Origin: Thermogemmatispora tikiterensis
Lineage (GTDB): Bacteria > Chloroflexota > Ktedonobacteria > Ktedonobacterales > Ktedonobacteraceae
Direction of reading: 5' to 3'
Assembly (NCBI RefSeq): GCF_003268475.1
Contig: NZ_MCIF01000002.1
Location: 4,904,100 to 4,968,099, forward strand
DNA: 64,000 bases
Shown: one piece after another, positions 16,726 to 26,225 of the stretch
Numbering within the stretch: position 1 is the first letter of the stretch
How the letters are laid out: each line of letters begins with the position of its first letter
Notes under the pieces: generated by a model
The model's input: only the letters and a program-made list of their open reading frames with translations
Database searches by the model: none
What the model was told of the DNA's origin: nothing
Program-made: the position numbers and the translations under genes

Positions 16726-16799
16726 TTGACAAGGGGAGTACCTGCCTTTTACAATACTTTTCAAGGTTGCACGTTGGTGCAAAGATCGGCGTTTGTGCC
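16726..16799 (+). promoter_or_regulatory. Promoter and probable autoregulatory site of the SorC-type regulator
   Basis: TTGACA (16726-16731) and TACAAT (16750-16755) are 18 bases apart. Downstream, TTGCAC-N4-GTGCAA (16767-16782) is an inverted repeat. GGTGCA (16776-16781) and TGTGCC (16794-16799) are 18 bases apart start to start, the spacing found at three other promoters in the block (22271, 26088, 26256). Binding here would place the regulator just downstream of its own -10 box. Confidence 0.55.
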
Positions 16800-16849
16800 G
16801 AAACGGGCGTGCGAACGATCTCTGTTGCTCAGGGAAAGGGCACAACGGT

Positions 16850-17857
16850 ATGACTCAGGAAAGCGATGACATTTATCTCCTGACCGAGGTGGCCAGCCTC
16901 TACTATGAAGAGAACTACACGCAGGAGCAGATAGCCAAAATGATCGGCATCTCGCGCTCCGGCGTTTCCCGCTTGCTGAGCCGCTCACGGGAGCTGGGTC
17001 TGGTTGACATTCATGTCCATCAGGTGCTGCGCACCTCCGCCGCCCTGCAAGAGGAGCTGATGGCGCGCTTTGGTCTGCAGGATGCGCAGGTGCTGGAGGC
17101 AGCGGAAGCGGAAGGAGTGGCGCTGGACCGCGTTGGGGCGCTGGCGGCGCGCTACGTTGACCGGCGCATCCAGGAATCGCACGCAGAGGGGAAGCGGCCC
17201 ATTCGCACGGTCGGCATTTCATGGGGAACCTCAATGCTGGAGATGCTCAAAGCATTGCGTCCCCGGCGGCGCCTGCCGCTCAATGTCATCCAGCTCATGG
17301 GCAGCGTCGACACCTCCGCCCGGCCCGACATCGATGGACCGGAGATCGCCCGTCGCCTGGCGGATGCCTACGGTGGGCGCTGTTACTATCTGCATGCGCC
17401 CCTGCTGGTGGCCGATGCCACGGTGCGCGAGGGTCTGCTCAAGGAGCGCAGTCTGCGCCGCTCGTTCCAGATGATGGAGCAGATGGACATGGCGCTGGTG
17501 GGCATCGGTGGCGCACGCCCGGAGGCCTCTGGTCTCTTCCGCGCTGGCTACCTGGATGAGGAAGAGCTGCAGGTGATTCGCAGTCAGGGAGCCGTCGGCG
17601 ATATCTGCGGCTGCTACTTTGATATTGAGGGCCGCCTCTGCGCCCAGGAGCTGCTTTGTCGTACAGTAACGGTCTCGTTTGAGACATTGCGCAAGGTCCC
17701 GCTGGTCATCGCCGTAGCGGCGGGCGCAGCCAAGAAAGAGGCCATGTTTGGAGCCTTGCGGACCGGCGTGGTCAAAGTGCTGATCACTGATGAACCGGGG
17801 GCGCGGGCCCTGCTGCAACTTGCCTCTAGCCAGGAGCTGGCTCACCTCCCCGGCTAA
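16850..17857 (+). CDS. SorC/DeoR family sugar-binding transcriptional regulator
   Basis: The ATG at 16850 (MTQESDDIYLLTEVASLYYEEN) fits the family N-terminus and has GGGAAAGGG upstream. The 335-residue product starts with a SorC-type helix-turn-helix, YTQEQIAKMIGISRSGVSRLLSRSRELGLV, at about 21-50. The sugar-binding domain follows: IRTVGISWGTSMLEML, NVIQLMGSVD, YYLHAPLLVAD, MALVGIGGARPEA, QGAVGDICGCYFDIEG and PLVIAVAAGAAKKEAMFGALRTGVVKVLITDE. Members bind phosphorylated sugars or polyols and switch transcription. The TGTGCA-N12-TGTGCA element is at its own promoter and at the E1/E2, galactitol-PTS and IspD promoters. This makes it the likely master regulator of 16.7-32 kb. Confidence 0.9.
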   Translation: MTQESDDIYLLTEVASLYYEENYTQEQIAKMIGISRSGVSRLLSRSRELGLVDIHVHQVLRTSAALQEELMARFGLQDAQVLEAAEAEGVALDRVGALAARYVDRRIQESHAEGKRPIRTVGISWGTSMLEMLKALRPRRRLPLNVIQLMGSVDTSARPDIDGPEIARRLADAYGGRCYYLHAPLLVADATVREGLLKERSLRRSFQMMEQMDMALVGIGGARPEASGLFRAGYLDEEELQVIRSQGAVGDICGCYFDIEGRLCAQELLCRTVTVSFETLRKVPLVIAVAAGAAKKEAMFGALRTGVVKVLITDEPGARALLQLASSQELAHLPG

Positions 17858-17996
17858 GCCAGGTGCCGGACTGCGGAGAAAAACCAGGGGACGGGGCCAC
17901 GCCGTCGAGCGCGGCGGGTGGGTGCCAGACCCGCACCGTACTCGATCAGCCTGTCGTCCGTCCCCTCCTCCGTTCAGAGTACCGCTCTGTCTCCTC

Positions 17997-18281
17997 CTAT
18001 GAAGAAGGGGGCAGAGCTTCCTCGGCAAAGTCGCGCTCGATCAGGTCGACCAGGGCCGCAACGGCCTGCTGCTCGTCTTCGCCTTCGGCGGTGATCTCCA
18101 CCTCGGTATTCTTCCCCACGGCCAGCGTCAGAATCAAAACCAGGCTCTTGGCGTTGACGCTCTTGCCTTTGCTGCTGATGGTGATCTTGCTCTTGAACTG
18201 ATTGGCCAGCCTGACGAATTGCGCTGCAGGGCGGGCGTGCAGGCCAACCTCATTGCGCACAATGGTTTTTGCTTGCTGCAT
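17997..18281 (-). CDS. ptsH: HPr phosphocarrier protein
   Basis: The start at 18281 (MQQAKTIVRNEVGLHARPAAQF) is preceded by GGAGAGAGG. The product has 94 residues. His15 lies in the canonical GLHARPAA motif and would accept phosphate from enzyme I. Ser46 lies in VNAKSLV, the position phosphorylated by HPr kinase in Gram-positive-type regulation. HPr hands phosphate to the EIIA proteins, of which two are encoded here (22531-23034 and 30247-30786). The gene is last in the minus-strand direction after the E1/E2 genes, about 300 bases away, and is convergent with the SorC regulator. Enzyme I is not in the window. Confidence 0.95.
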   Translation of the reverse strand: MQQAKTIVRNEVGLHARPAAQFVRLANQFKSKITISSKGKSVNAKSLVLILTLAVGKNTEVEITAEGEDEQQAVAALVDLIERDFAEEALPPSS

Positions 18282-18579
18282 GCACCTCTCTCCTTCAGTC
18301 GATGGTAGAGCACTCTGCTCCAGAGGACAGTGTACCATCTCCGCCGCTCTCTGTCGCCTCGCTGGGGCCAGCGCCGGAGCAACCAGCGAGCGGCCCATGC
18401 CGTGGGCACCGATGAGGGCCGTTCACCCCACCTGCTGGCGGATGAAGGCCCGGCACCGGTGCCCACTCCTGTTGCTGAACGGGGGGAGTGACCAGATGGT
18501 ACCTCTGTTCCGTCCGCTCGCCAAGAGCGCCGCCGCGCCTTCGACAAAGACTCCTGGACCAGCCAGACCGCAGCTGCGC

Positions 18580-20151
18580 TTAGAGCAGTAGATAGGGATT
18601 TTCAAGTAGCTGCTTGCAGCGCTGCAGGAAGCGGCTACCCGTGGCCCCATCGAGGACGCGGTGGTCGGCGGAGAGCGAGACCTTCATCACGGGACGGATC
18701 TCCAGATGGGCCGTTGGCTCGGCTGGGCCGTCCTTGCGCTCTTCGACGACCACGCCGCGCCGCGTCACCTTGCCGACGGCGAGGATAGCGCTCTGGCCCG
18801 GGGGAATGATGGCGTGGAAGGTATCAATGCCGTACATGCCCAGGTTAGAGATGGTGAAGGTGGCTCCGCTAAGGTCGTCGGGCGAGAGCTTGCCGGCGCG
18901 CGCTCCCTCAACAAGACGGCGCAGATTGCGGGCCAGCTCAGGCAGGCTCTGGCGGTCGGCGTGGCGGAGGACGGGCGTCAGCAGTGACTGGCCGGTATCG
19001 ACGGCCACGCCAATGTGAACCGCGCGCCAGCGGCGAATAACCTCCTTGCCTGGGCCGAGACTATCGTCGAGCGTGGCATTGACCTCGGGAGAGGCGCGCA
19101 GGGCGGCAGCCACGGCGCGGATGATGATGGCTGTTAGCGAAGGGACCTCGTCGCCCTGGGCCGAGAGGCTGGCGGCCAGGTGCTGGCGACAGCGCTCGGC
19201 CTCGCTCATATCGATCTCCAGGTCGAGATAGATATGGGGCATGGTAGTGACGCTGGCCAGCATGCGCTGCCCGATGAGGCGCCGCGCCGGCGAGAGAGGA
19301 ATGACCTCGGCCTCCTCGCTCTCTGCCGAAGTGACCACAGGCGTGGGCGCTGCAGAAGCCTGTGGCCGGGTTGACGTTGCAGCCACGCTGGCCGTGGCCC
19401 CATCGACCAGGGTACTCTGGACCGCCTCCTGCTGCTGGCGGAGCGCCAGAGCTGTCTCGACGTCGGCGCGCGTCACCTTCTCGCCCCTCTTCTGCACGGC
19501 CAGGGCGGCCAGATCCAGCTGATGGTCGCGAGCCATCTTGCGCGCCAGAGGGGTGGCCCGCACGTCTGGGCGCTCTGCAGTCGCAGGCGCCGACTGACTC
19601 GCCATGAAGGCCAGGACATCGTCACGCGTCAGTGGAGGCTCAAAACCAGCCGCTACCACGGCACGCAAATCAATGGCGTGCAAGGCCGCCTCGCGTTTGG
19701 CCGCCGGCGTACTCGCAATGCGGGCGTCCTCCGAAGCGGCCTCTTGTCCGCTGGATGGAGCGGAGGCAGCCGTGGGAGGTGGAACTGCGACGGTTGTAGG
19801 GGTGGAAGAGGAAGAAGGAGAGCTCTCGCGCTGGGCGGCGGCCAGGGCCGAAGCAGCAGCCGAGGTGGCAGCGGCAGCAGCGGCAGCCGGATCGCGGCCC
19901 TCGGCCAGCAAGAGGGCCAGGGGGGCGCCTACCTCCAGGGTTTCCCCTTCGCCGGCCAGAATTTGCAGAAGCTGGCCCGTGCAGGGAGCTTCGACCTCCA
20001 GATTGACCTTATCGGTCATTACCTCGACCAACGGCTCCCCTTTCTCGAAGCGCGCACCCTCGCTGAGAAGCCAGCGCACTACCGTGCCTTCGGTCATCGT
20101 CATGCCCAGCTTGGGCATTGTCAGCGTACGTTGCTCGTGCTGCGTCTGCAT
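18580..20151 (-). CDS. Dihydrolipoamide acyltransferase (E2) of an acetoin/pyruvate dehydrogenase-like complex
   Basis: The ATG at 20151 has AGAGGTGA upstream; the frame also extends to a GTG at 20217 overlapping the E1beta stop. The 523-residue product has one lipoyl domain (about 8-83, lipoyl Lys in EVMTDKVNLEV) and an Ala/Ser-rich swinging linker. Two peripheral-subunit-binding-like segments follow (about 147-185, degenerate, and 200-240, RATPLARKMARDHQLDLAAL). Then comes the catalytic domain with SPARRLIGQRM, FTISNLGMYGIDTF and the active site SADHRVLDGA. It transfers the acyl group made by the E1 subunits to CoA. Two binding-domain-like repeats are unusual for a single-lipoyl E2. The E3 gene is not in the window. 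Confidence 0.9.
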   Translation of the reverse strand: MQTQHEQRTLTMPKLGMTMTEGTVVRWLLSEGARFEKGEPLVEVMTDKVNLEVEAPCTGQLLQILAGEGETLEVGAPLALLLAEGRDPAAAAAAATSAAASALAAAQRESSPSSSSTPTTVAVPPPTAASAPSSGQEAASEDARIASTPAAKREAALHAIDLRAVVAAGFEPPLTRDDVLAFMASQSAPATAERPDVRATPLARKMARDHQLDLAALAVQKRGEKVTRADVETALALRQQQEAVQSTLVDGATASVAATSTRPQASAAPTPVVTSAESEEAEVIPLSPARRLIGQRMLASVTTMPHIYLDLEIDMSEAERCRQHLAASLSAQGDEVPSLTAIIIRAVAAALRASPEVNATLDDSLGPGKEVIRRWRAVHIGVAVDTGQSLLTPVLRHADRQSLPELARNLRRLVEGARAGKLSPDDLSGATFTISNLGMYGIDTFHAIIPPGQSAILAVGKVTRRGVVVEERKDGPAEPTAHLEIRPVMKVSLSADHRVLDGATGSRFLQRCKQLLENPYLLL

Positions 20152-20213
20152 CGCGCCGTCACCTCTGCCTTGTCTGATTACCTGGGATCGCCTGGCGGCT
20201 GGGCTGGACCAGC

Positions 20214-21278
20214 TCACAGCGGCCTCCGCTGCAGCAGGCGCCTGGCGGCCTGATAGATATCCTCTTCCTGGGGAGTGGCGCGCCGCTCCAGCGTACGGTT
20301 ATAAGGAATCGGCGTCTCGGCCCCGCCCAGGCGCAGAATGGGAGCATCGAGATAATAGAAGGCCTCACTCGCGGCGATGCGGGCCGCGATCTCGCCGCCG
20401 AAACCGCCGGTCAGCACGGCCTCATGGACGATCAGAACGCGCCCGGTCTTGCGCGCCGACGCGATCAGGGTCTCCTCGTCCAGCGGGCGCAGCGTGCGCG
20501 GATCGACCACCTCGGCCTCGATGCCCTCCTCGGCCAGGCGCTCGGCCACGGCCAGAGCGCGCGGCACCATAATCGAGAGGGCGATGATCGTCAAATCCTT
20601 GCCGGGGCGTTTCACCTCGGCTTGCCCGATGGGGACTGTCCATTCGCCACGAGGCACGGGCCCTTTATAGCGATAGAGCAGCTTGTGTTCGAGGAAGATC
20701 ACCGGATTGGGGTCGCGGATGGCCGAGAGCAGCAGCCCCTTGACGTCGGCGGGCGTCGAAGGCAGCACCACCTTGAGGCCGGGCACATGGGCAAACCAGG
20801 CTTCCAGGCTCTGCGAGTGCTGAGCTGCCGCGCCGGTGCCCGAGCCGAGCGGGGCGCGGAAGACCACCGGCACCTGTGCCTTGCCGCCGAACATAAAGCG
20901 CAATTTGGCACCCTGGTTGACGATCTGGTCCATGCCGATGGCCATGAAATCGCTGAACTGGAATTCGGCTACCGGGCGCATGCCGGTGAGGGCGGCCCCG
21001 ATGGCACAGCCGGCCAGAGCCGCCTCCGAGATCGGCGTGTCGCGCACGCGCTCCTCACCAAACTCATCAATGAGGCCGTAGGTCACGCCGAAGGCCCCGC
21101 CGTAGATACCGATATCCTCGCCCATGAGGAAGACGCGCGGATCGCGGCGCATCTCCTCGCGCAGGGCCTCACGGATCGCCTCAGCATAGGTCATCTCCTG
21201 GACCTGGCTCTGGGCCGCTTCTGCTTGCTGGGGCGCGCCGGTGGCGACGGTTGTCGGGAGAGAAGAAGGACCGCTCAT
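20214..21278 (-). CDS. E1 beta subunit, acetoin/pyruvate dehydrogenase-like (TPP-dependent)
   Basis: The product has 354 residues. The core starts at [15 protein letters not shown] (residue 29), after a hydrophilic leader of 28 residues. Family motifs are [72 protein letters not shown], the [23 protein letters not shown] loop and [15 protein letters not shown]. The set matches AcoB/PdhB. It overlaps the E1alpha gene by 4 bases (ATGA), a translational coupling that fits the alpha2beta2 assembly. With E1alpha it decarboxylates a 2-oxo acid or cleaves an alpha-hydroxyketone and passes the acyl unit to E2. Confidence 0.92.
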   Translation of the reverse strand: MSGPSSLPTTVATGAPQQAEAAQSQVQEMTYAEAIREALREEMRRDPRVFLMGEDIGIYGGAFGVTYGLIDEFGEERVRDTPISEAALAGCAIGAALTGMRPVAEFQFSDFMAIGMDQIVNQGAKLRFMFGGKAQVPVVFRAPLGSGTGAAAQHSQSLEAWFAHVPGLKVVLPSTPADVKGLLLSAIRDPNPVIFLEHKLLYRYKGPVPRGEWTVPIGQAEVKRPGKDLTIIALSIMVPRALAVAERLAEEGIEAEVVDPRTLRPLDEETLIASARKTGRVLIVHEAVLTGGFGGEIAARIAASEAFYYLDAPILRLGGAETPIPYNRTLERRATPQEEDIYQAARRLLQRRPL

Positions 21279-22249
21279 GCGTACACTCCTTCCAGGAGAG
21301 AGTCGGGATCGGGTTCGGGGCTGGCCAGGGCGAACTGATAGGCTTCCTCGATAGCCTGGTAGGCCGCGGCTTCCTCGCGCTCGATCTCTTCTTGAGTCAT
21401 CAGGCTGTGCTCGCGCAGATAGGCAGTCAGCCGCTTGATGGGATCACGCTCCTGCCAGGCGCGGATCTCATCGCGCGTGCGGTAGCGGTTCTGATCGCTC
21501 TTGGAGTGGCCTTTGTAACGGTAGGTGACGGCCTCGATCAGGGTCGGCCCCTGGCCGGCGCGGGCACGGGCAGCGGCGTGCGCGACGGCTTCGTAGACGG
21601 CGAAGACATCGTTGCCATCGACGCGCTCGCCGGGGATGCCGTAGGCCACAGCGCGCTGAGCAATGGTCTCGCAGCGCATGGCCTTCCGCACGGACATCGA
21701 CATGCCGTACTGGTTATTCTCGCAGAGGAAGATCACGGGCAGGTCCCAGATAGAGGCCAGGTTGATCGACTCGTGAAAGGTGCCTTCGTTGGCGGCGCCA
21801 TCGCCAAAGAAGCAGAGACAGACGCGGTCAAGACCCTGCATCTTGATGCTGAGGCCGACGCCGGTCGCAATGGGAATGCCGCCACCGACCACGCCGTTGG
21901 CTCCAAGGTTACCGGAGGCCACGTCGGCGATGTGCATCGAACCGCCGCGCCCGCGGCAGTAACCGGTCTCCTTGCCAAGCAGCTCGGCCATCATCAGCTT
22001 GAGGTCTGCCCCTTTGCTGATGCAATGGCCGTGACCGCGGTGGGTGCTGGTGATATAGTCATCGGGCCGCAGGGCCTGTAAAGCCCCGGCGGCGGTGGCC
22101 TCTTCTCCGATGGAAAGATGGGTCGTGCCGTGGACCTCGCCGCGCATGAAGAGTTCGTCCACCTTCTCTTCGAAGGCGCGAATGCGGTACATGGTCTGCA
22201 GCAGGCTGCGCATCTGCTCGGGGGAGAGGGCGGGAACCGCTTCAGACAT
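21275..22249 (-). CDS. E1 alpha subunit, acetoin dehydrogenase-like (TPP-dependent)
   Basis: The ATG at 22249 ([14 protein letters not shown]) follows CAGGAGACG. The 324-residue product binds TPP through [36 protein letters not shown] (about 163-198). Strong acetoin-dehydrogenase-type signatures are [45 protein letters not shown] and [16 protein letters not shown]. The length is closer to AcoA (about 325-333) than to pyruvate-dehydrogenase alpha subunits with longer N-termini. Acetoin dehydrogenases cleave CH3-CO-CHOH-R ketols to acetyl-CoA and an aldehyde, which matters for the pathway idea below. The gene is first in an operon with its own regulated promoter (22271-22330). Confidence 0.92.
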   Translation of the reverse strand: MSEAVPALSPEQMRSLLQTMYRIRAFEEKVDELFMRGEVHGTTHLSIGEEATAAGALQALRPDDYITSTHRGHGHCISKGADLKLMMAELLGKETGYCRGRGGSMHIADVASGNLGANGVVGGGIPIATGVGLSIKMQGLDRVCLCFFGDGAANEGTFHESINLASIWDLPVIFLCENNQYGMSMSVRKAMRCETIAQRAVAYGIPGERVDGNDVFAVYEAVAHAAARARAGQGPTLIEAVTYRYKGHSKSDQNRYRTRDEIRAWQERDPIKRLTAYLREHSLMTQEEIEREEAAAYQAIEEAYQFALASPEPDPDSLLEGVYA

Positions 22250-22270
22250 AGCTGGCGTCTCCTGCTGTGT

Positions 22271-22330
22271 TGCACAAATATTCAAAGATGCACACATATT
22301 CAATGTACCATGAGAGGGAGAGCCTGTCAA
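22271..22330 (-). promoter_or_regulatory. E1/E2 operon promoter with TGTGCA-N12-TGTGCA operator
   Basis: On the minus strand TTGACA (22330-22325) and TACATT (22307-22302) are 17 bases apart. Eight bases downstream of the -10 box lies the operator at 22294-22271, TGTGCA, 12 bases, TGTGCA. A nearly identical element is found at 26256-26279. The location just past the -10 box suggests repression. Confidence 0.7.
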
Positions 22331-22530
22331 TAGGCGGGGCAGGAGGCCGCGTGTTTCTCTCCAAACCGAGTTTTTATAGAGAGAGCATGACCAAGATGCT
22401 CTGGGAGAGCTTTCACTATGAGGCTATTTTCTCTGCTAAGGAAGCGCTGAGTGAAAGGCGGCATTGCCGGGAGACCGGGGTCCTGCTGGGAGAGGAGTGC
22501 TGGCCTGTCGCCAGCAGGACCGGTCTCTTG

Positions 22531-23034
22531 CTACCCCTCGTTCACGGCGATCTGCAGCATGCTTTGCAGGCAGGCACTGATCTCCTGGGGCGTCTGCAGG
22601 GAGATAAGGCGTGCGTAGAAACCGGGTTGCTGCAGAGCGCAGGTCACGGCCTGGAGGAAAGCCAGCTGTGTATCGCCCGAAGTCAGCACAGGGAAAATAG
22701 CCAGCTGGCAGAGATGCTGCCGTGTGGGGTCATCCATTGCCTGAAAAGGCAGGGCCTCGCTGAGCAGAGCCACGACCAGCGCTGGACGCAAGACGTGCTC
22801 GAAGTCGACGTGGGGCAGGGCCACGGCGAAATCGCCGAAGTCCAGTCCTGTTGGATACTGCCGCTCGCGCTCCTGGACGCCCTGCAGATAGCTCGGGCGC
22901 ACCTGGCCGCGTCGCAGCAGCTCCTCATGCACACGGGCAAACAGCTCCTCCTTGCTCCTGACCGTCAGGCCCCACAAGACCAGCACTGGCATCGTGACCC
23001 CGTTGAGCGTCAGCTCTAGCTCGATCGGTTCCAT
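22531..23034 (-). CDS. PTS EIIA component, type-2 (galactitol/fructose-mannitol superfamily)
   Basis: The product has 167 residues. The region PTGLDFGDFAVALPHVDFEHVLRPALVVALL at about 61-91 contains the phosphorylatable His75 in ALPHVD, as in GatA-type EIIA proteins. The N- and C-terminal parts (VRSKEELFARVHEELLRRGQV, TPQEISACLQSML) also match. It takes phosphate from HPr and passes it to EIIB (25460-25762). It is the last gene of the minus-strand PTS cluster, separated from the E1alpha promoter by about 200 bases. Confidence 0.88.
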   Translation of the reverse strand: MEPIELELTLNGVTMPVLVLWGLTVRSKEELFARVHEELLRRGQVRPSYLQGVQERERQYPTGLDFGDFAVALPHVDFEHVLRPALVVALLSEALPFQAMDDPTRQHLCQLAIFPVLTSGDTQLAFLQAVTCALQQPGFYARLISLQTPQEISACLQSMLQIAVNEG

Positions 23035-23132
23035 TGCCTGAGCAATACTCTCTCCTCGCGTAGTCGATCGCTTCCTTTCTTCTCCTGTCTATCACCTGGT
23101 TAGCCGGGCGGCTTGGCCCACTGACCAGGCTC

Positions 23133-23600
23133 TCAACGCCGCGCGCGATTGGTGGCGCTGGCGGGTCGGAGGCGTCGCACTGGCGGGTGTGGCTGACGCG
23201 GCGCTGCCGACCGAGGCGCCAGGCGAGCCAGCAAACGGGCCAGGCCCTCTGTAGTAAAGCCCACTTCAGCGCGCAGGGCCTCGGGAGTGGCTCGCCGTAT
23301 CCAGAGGCCGTGGTGTGTTGGCATAAAGCGCACGCGCGCCGCCGCCTCCTGCCAGCGCGGCTCTAAAGCCTGCAGGAGTTGCTGAGGCGTCTCCGGCTGA
23401 GCGGGATCGTAGGCCGGTAGCAGCTCCTGCACCCACCGCCGCAGCTGCTGGCGCAGGCGGATCACCCCCCGCAGGCCCCAGCAGACCACGCCCATCCAGA
23501 CCAGTAAGAGCAGGCCGATCGGCAAAGAATGCGTCAAATAGGCGCTTTCCAGAGCGCGCCCCAGAGGTCCCATCAAATAGTCGACCAGCACGCCGATCAT
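23133..23600 (-). CDS. Membrane-anchored protein of unknown function in the PTS operon
   Basis: The 155-residue product has an N-terminal hydrophobic segment (HSLPIGLLLLVWMGVVCWGL) at about 24-43. A basic juxtamembrane helix follows (RGVIRLRQQLRRWVQEL), then a soluble domain and a basic Pro/Arg-rich tail. Its position between EIIC and EIIA suggests that it belongs to this transport system. Size and topology (one N-terminal anchor and a cytoplasmic domain) resemble GutM-like proteins such as the one at 27687-28142. The sequences do not match clearly, so I leave function open. Confidence 0.65.
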   Translation of the reverse strand: MIGVLVDYLMGPLGRALESAYLTHSLPIGLLLLVWMGVVCWGLRGVIRLRQQLRRWVQELLPAYDPAQPETPQQLLQALEPRWQEAAARVRFMPTHHGLWIRRATPEALRAEVGFTTEGLARLLARLAPRSAAPRQPHPPVRRLRPASATNRARR

Positions 23601-23774
23601 CGTTGGCTCCCTTCTGCTTACTCTCCATCCTTTGCCGCGCTGGTGGCGCAGCCAGGCTCAGCACAAGGCCAGGCGGGCGAAGCGCCCAGGCTAGGCTCGA
23701 ACCCTGATGAACCGGAGCGGGCCGCCCGCTGGCCATTGATTTACCCTTGCTGTCCCGACAGCCTGGCGCTGTGC

Positions 23775-25283
23775 CTAGCCCTGGCCAGCGATCGCCTGGC
23801 CGCCAGCGCCCTCGGCCTCGCCCTCCATTGTCTCCGCAGCGGCCTCCTCGCGCACATAGAGAGCCTTATCATCGATGCCTGGCACATGCGAGCGGCAATA
23901 GAGAAAGTAGGCGATATAGCAGGCTACCGTAAAGGCCACCCACAGCGCCGACCAGGCCAGAAAGACCGGCCCGTAGGAACCGACCTCGTTCAGGGCGAAG
24001 AAGAAGACCAGGGCGAACGAGATCAAATGCGCGCCCGAGTCGAGGCTAGAGATCGAGATCGCCCCTTTGGGGATAGCAAAGTGAGCGCCTTTGGCCAACA
24101 CCACCGTCATCGGGGCCAGGAAGGTGCCCACCGACAGAATGCCGGCCATAAAAATCGTGGCGATGATCACCCCGCGGATCACGTTGCCGCGCGACCAGGT
24201 CGTGGCCCAGATGACCAGGAAGGGCAGCACCGCCAGATCGGTGAAGGGCAGCACATGATTCAGGCCAAGGAAGCTGAGGACGATCGCCAGGATGAGCGTA
24301 ATGGGCACCATCAGCAGCGCGACCGTCATATTGTTAGCAAAGCCGATCACAATAGCGGCGTCCAGGCCGATGTAGAGTTCCCGACCCGGGAAGCGCTGGC
24401 TGATAAACGTCTGCGCGCCCTCTGAGAGGGGAACCAGGCCCTCCATCAGAATGGCCACCATGCGCGGCAGGACCAGCATCACGGCGCCCAGCGTAATACC
24501 GGTCGTCAGGATCTTGGCGAAGGAGCCGCCGAAGTCGCTGCCCAGGCCCGGGAAATAGGCCAGGAGACCGATGAGCAGGCCCAGGACCAGGCCGATGATC
24601 ATCGGCTCGCCGATGATGCCGAAGCGCTCCTGAATGGTGCCCGTATCGGCGTGCAGCTTATTGAGACCGGGAATGCGGTCCAGCAGCTTGTTGAGAACCC
24701 AGCCGACCGGGGACCAGTCGACGGTACTGCTGTGCGGCAACGAGATACCGGGCAGGCCGTAGTAGTCCTGAACGATGGGCGCTGAGAGATCGGCCAGCTT
24801 GAGGATGAATAGCTCGGTGAGCAGAGCCAGCGCCAGAGCGATGAAGAAATTCCCGGTGATAACGTAGACGAAGGCGGCGGTAAAGATGAAGTGCCAGTAG
24901 TTCCACATGTCGATGTCGAGCGTCTTGACGAAGCGCACGACGATCAACAGGAGGTTGAGCAGGATGCCCAGAATGAAAACCCAGGGAACGACGGAGACGG
25001 TGCCAAAGGAGATAGCGGCGGCCACCGGCCAGCCAACGTCGATCACGTCGAGATGAATGCCGAGATTGTTGACCATCGCCTGCGCCGCCGGCCCCAGGGT
25101 GTTGACGAGCAGGCCGATGACGAGGTTGATGGCGATGAAGCCAACGCCGATAGTAATAGCGGCCCGCAGCGAGCGCCCAAGCGGCATGCGAAAGATCATG
25201 CACAGAATGAAGATGATGATGGGCATCATAACGCTGGGGCCGAGATTCAAGATATAGTTGATAACGGTCATAACAGCGGACAT
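23775..25283 (-). CDS. PTS EIIC permease, galactitol (Gat) family
   Basis: The 502-residue product has about ten membrane segments. GatC/SgcC-family features are MTVINYILNLGPSVMMPIIIFILCMIFRMPLGRSLRAAITIGVGFIAINLVIGLL at the N-terminus, GLPGISLPHSS, IGEPMIIGLVLGLLIGLLAYFPG and ELYIGLDAAIVIGFANNMTVALLMVPITL. It forms the channel through which a polyol (galactitol, or a pentitol in some relatives) passes and is phosphorylated. A hydrophilic tail rich in Glu/Ala/Gly (last 35 residues) is unusual. EIIB lies 176 bases upstream. Substrate identity cannot be read from the sequence. Confidence 0.9.
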   Translation of the reverse strand: MSAVMTVINYILNLGPSVMMPIIIFILCMIFRMPLGRSLRAAITIGVGFIAINLVIGLLVNTLGPAAQAMVNNLGIHLDVIDVGWPVAAAISFGTVSVVPWVFILGILLNLLLIVVRFVKTLDIDMWNYWHFIFTAAFVYVITGNFFIALALALLTELFILKLADLSAPIVQDYYGLPGISLPHSSTVDWSPVGWVLNKLLDRIPGLNKLHADTGTIQERFGIIGEPMIIGLVLGLLIGLLAYFPGLGSDFGGSFAKILTTGITLGAVMLVLPRMVAILMEGLVPLSEGAQTFISQRFPGRELYIGLDAAIVIGFANNMTVALLMVPITLILAIVLSFLGLNHVLPFTDLAVLPFLVIWATTWSRGNVIRGVIIATIFMAGILSVGTFLAPMTVVLAKGAHFAIPKGAISISSLDSGAHLISFALVFFFALNEVGSYGPVFLAWSALWVAFTVACYIAYFLYCRSHVPGIDDKALYVREEAAAETMEGEAEGAGGQAIAGQG

Positions 25284-25459
25284 GGCTGGTTCCTCCTACC
25301 CGTGTGAGGATCAAAAACCGACCTCTGCGTACATCTGTCCTCTCGCTCGCGATGTACGCCTGTTCGCTTACTTTGCGTTGATCGCCGGCTGTAGCTGCCG
25401 TTTTGCCTGCCTATCCTCTACGCACTTGCCAGGGGCCTTCCTTGTTGGAGCATCTTAGC

Positions 25460-25762
25460 TCAGCTGGCGCTGAGGGTCTTGAGATAGGCGGCAATCTCGT
25501 CGGCGAGCTGCTCGGCGCCCACGCCGCTGATGAGTGGCAGGCCATTAAAGACCTTGATGGGCACCTTAACGGCGACCTGGGTTGTCGAGACGATAGCGTG
25601 TGGTCGGAAGGTGGAGACTTTGCCGGCGACTTCGGCGGCTTTACACGAGGTGGTCGTAACACTGAGGCCGCGGCTCTTGAGCAGGCGCTTGAGTTTATCG
25701 GCGGCCAGGGTCGAGGTGGCGATCCCGGTACCGCAACTGACGAGGATGCGTAGATCGGACAT
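25460..25762 (-). CDS. PTS EIIB component, galactitol family
   Basis: The start at 25762 (MSDLRILVSCGTGIATSTLAADKL) fits family length at 100 residues; an upstream ATG at 25792 only adds a non-conserved leader. Cys10 in VSCGTGIATST is the phosphorylation site. The C-terminus, NGLPLISGVGAEQLADEIAAYL, is GatB-like. It is the first gene of the minus-strand PTS operon and is preceded by a leader of about 290 bases and the promoter at 26054-26083. Confidence 0.9.
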   Translation of the reverse strand: MSDLRILVSCGTGIATSTLAADKLKRLLKSRGLSVTTTSCKAAEVAGKVSTFRPHAIVSTTQVAVKVPIKVFNGLPLISGVGAEQLADEIAAYLKTLSAS

Positions 25763-26053
25763 GGGCGGAAAAACCTCCTGGCAACTGGTCACAGCTCTGT
25801 GTAGTGCCCCCTGGCTTGCTTGCCTACTACCACGTAGGAAAAGCGAGAGGGCGACGACTCTGCCTTGAATGGATCAGGCAAGAAGGCTGATGCCTCGTCT
25901 GGCCTTGCCCCGCGAAATCGCAAGGGGCCAGCTACTCCTCTTCTCTTTTTCTCCCCTCCTTTCAGGGGACGCATCTGTTGTTAATAAAATAGTCCATCGA
26001 TCGATCTGTAAAGTTGCGCCCCTACTATAAACTGCTCCATTGCGGTTGTTTCT

Positions 26054-26111
26054 ATGGTACCTGATGGTGACGACCGTTGTCAACCCTTGTGCATAAGTGG
26101 ACAATTGTTCA
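26054..26111 (-). promoter_or_regulatory. Galactitol-type PTS promoter with upstream TGTGCA-type operator
   Basis: On the minus strand TTGACA (26083-26078) and TACCAT (26059-26054) are 18 bases apart. The operator half-sites TGTGCA (26088-26093) and TGTTCA (26106-26111), again 18 bases start to start, lie immediately upstream of the -35 box. Elsewhere in the block the site is downstream of -10. The upstream location would suit activation here. Confidence 0.6.
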
Positions 26112-26225
26112 CTGTCGCTCTCCCGGGCAAGGAAATGCCGCTTGTGCGCGCTGGAGGGCTGAGTAGTGGCCAGGGTGAGGTGTTTCGCGGGGCAACGACT
26201 GGGCGGTTTTCCCTATGCCGCCCGC

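Noticed and set aside
23133-23600. Calling this protein a second GutM
   Set aside because: Size and single N-terminal membrane segment agree, but the GutM sequence pattern (GRxRGR, GFTVFAR) is not present.
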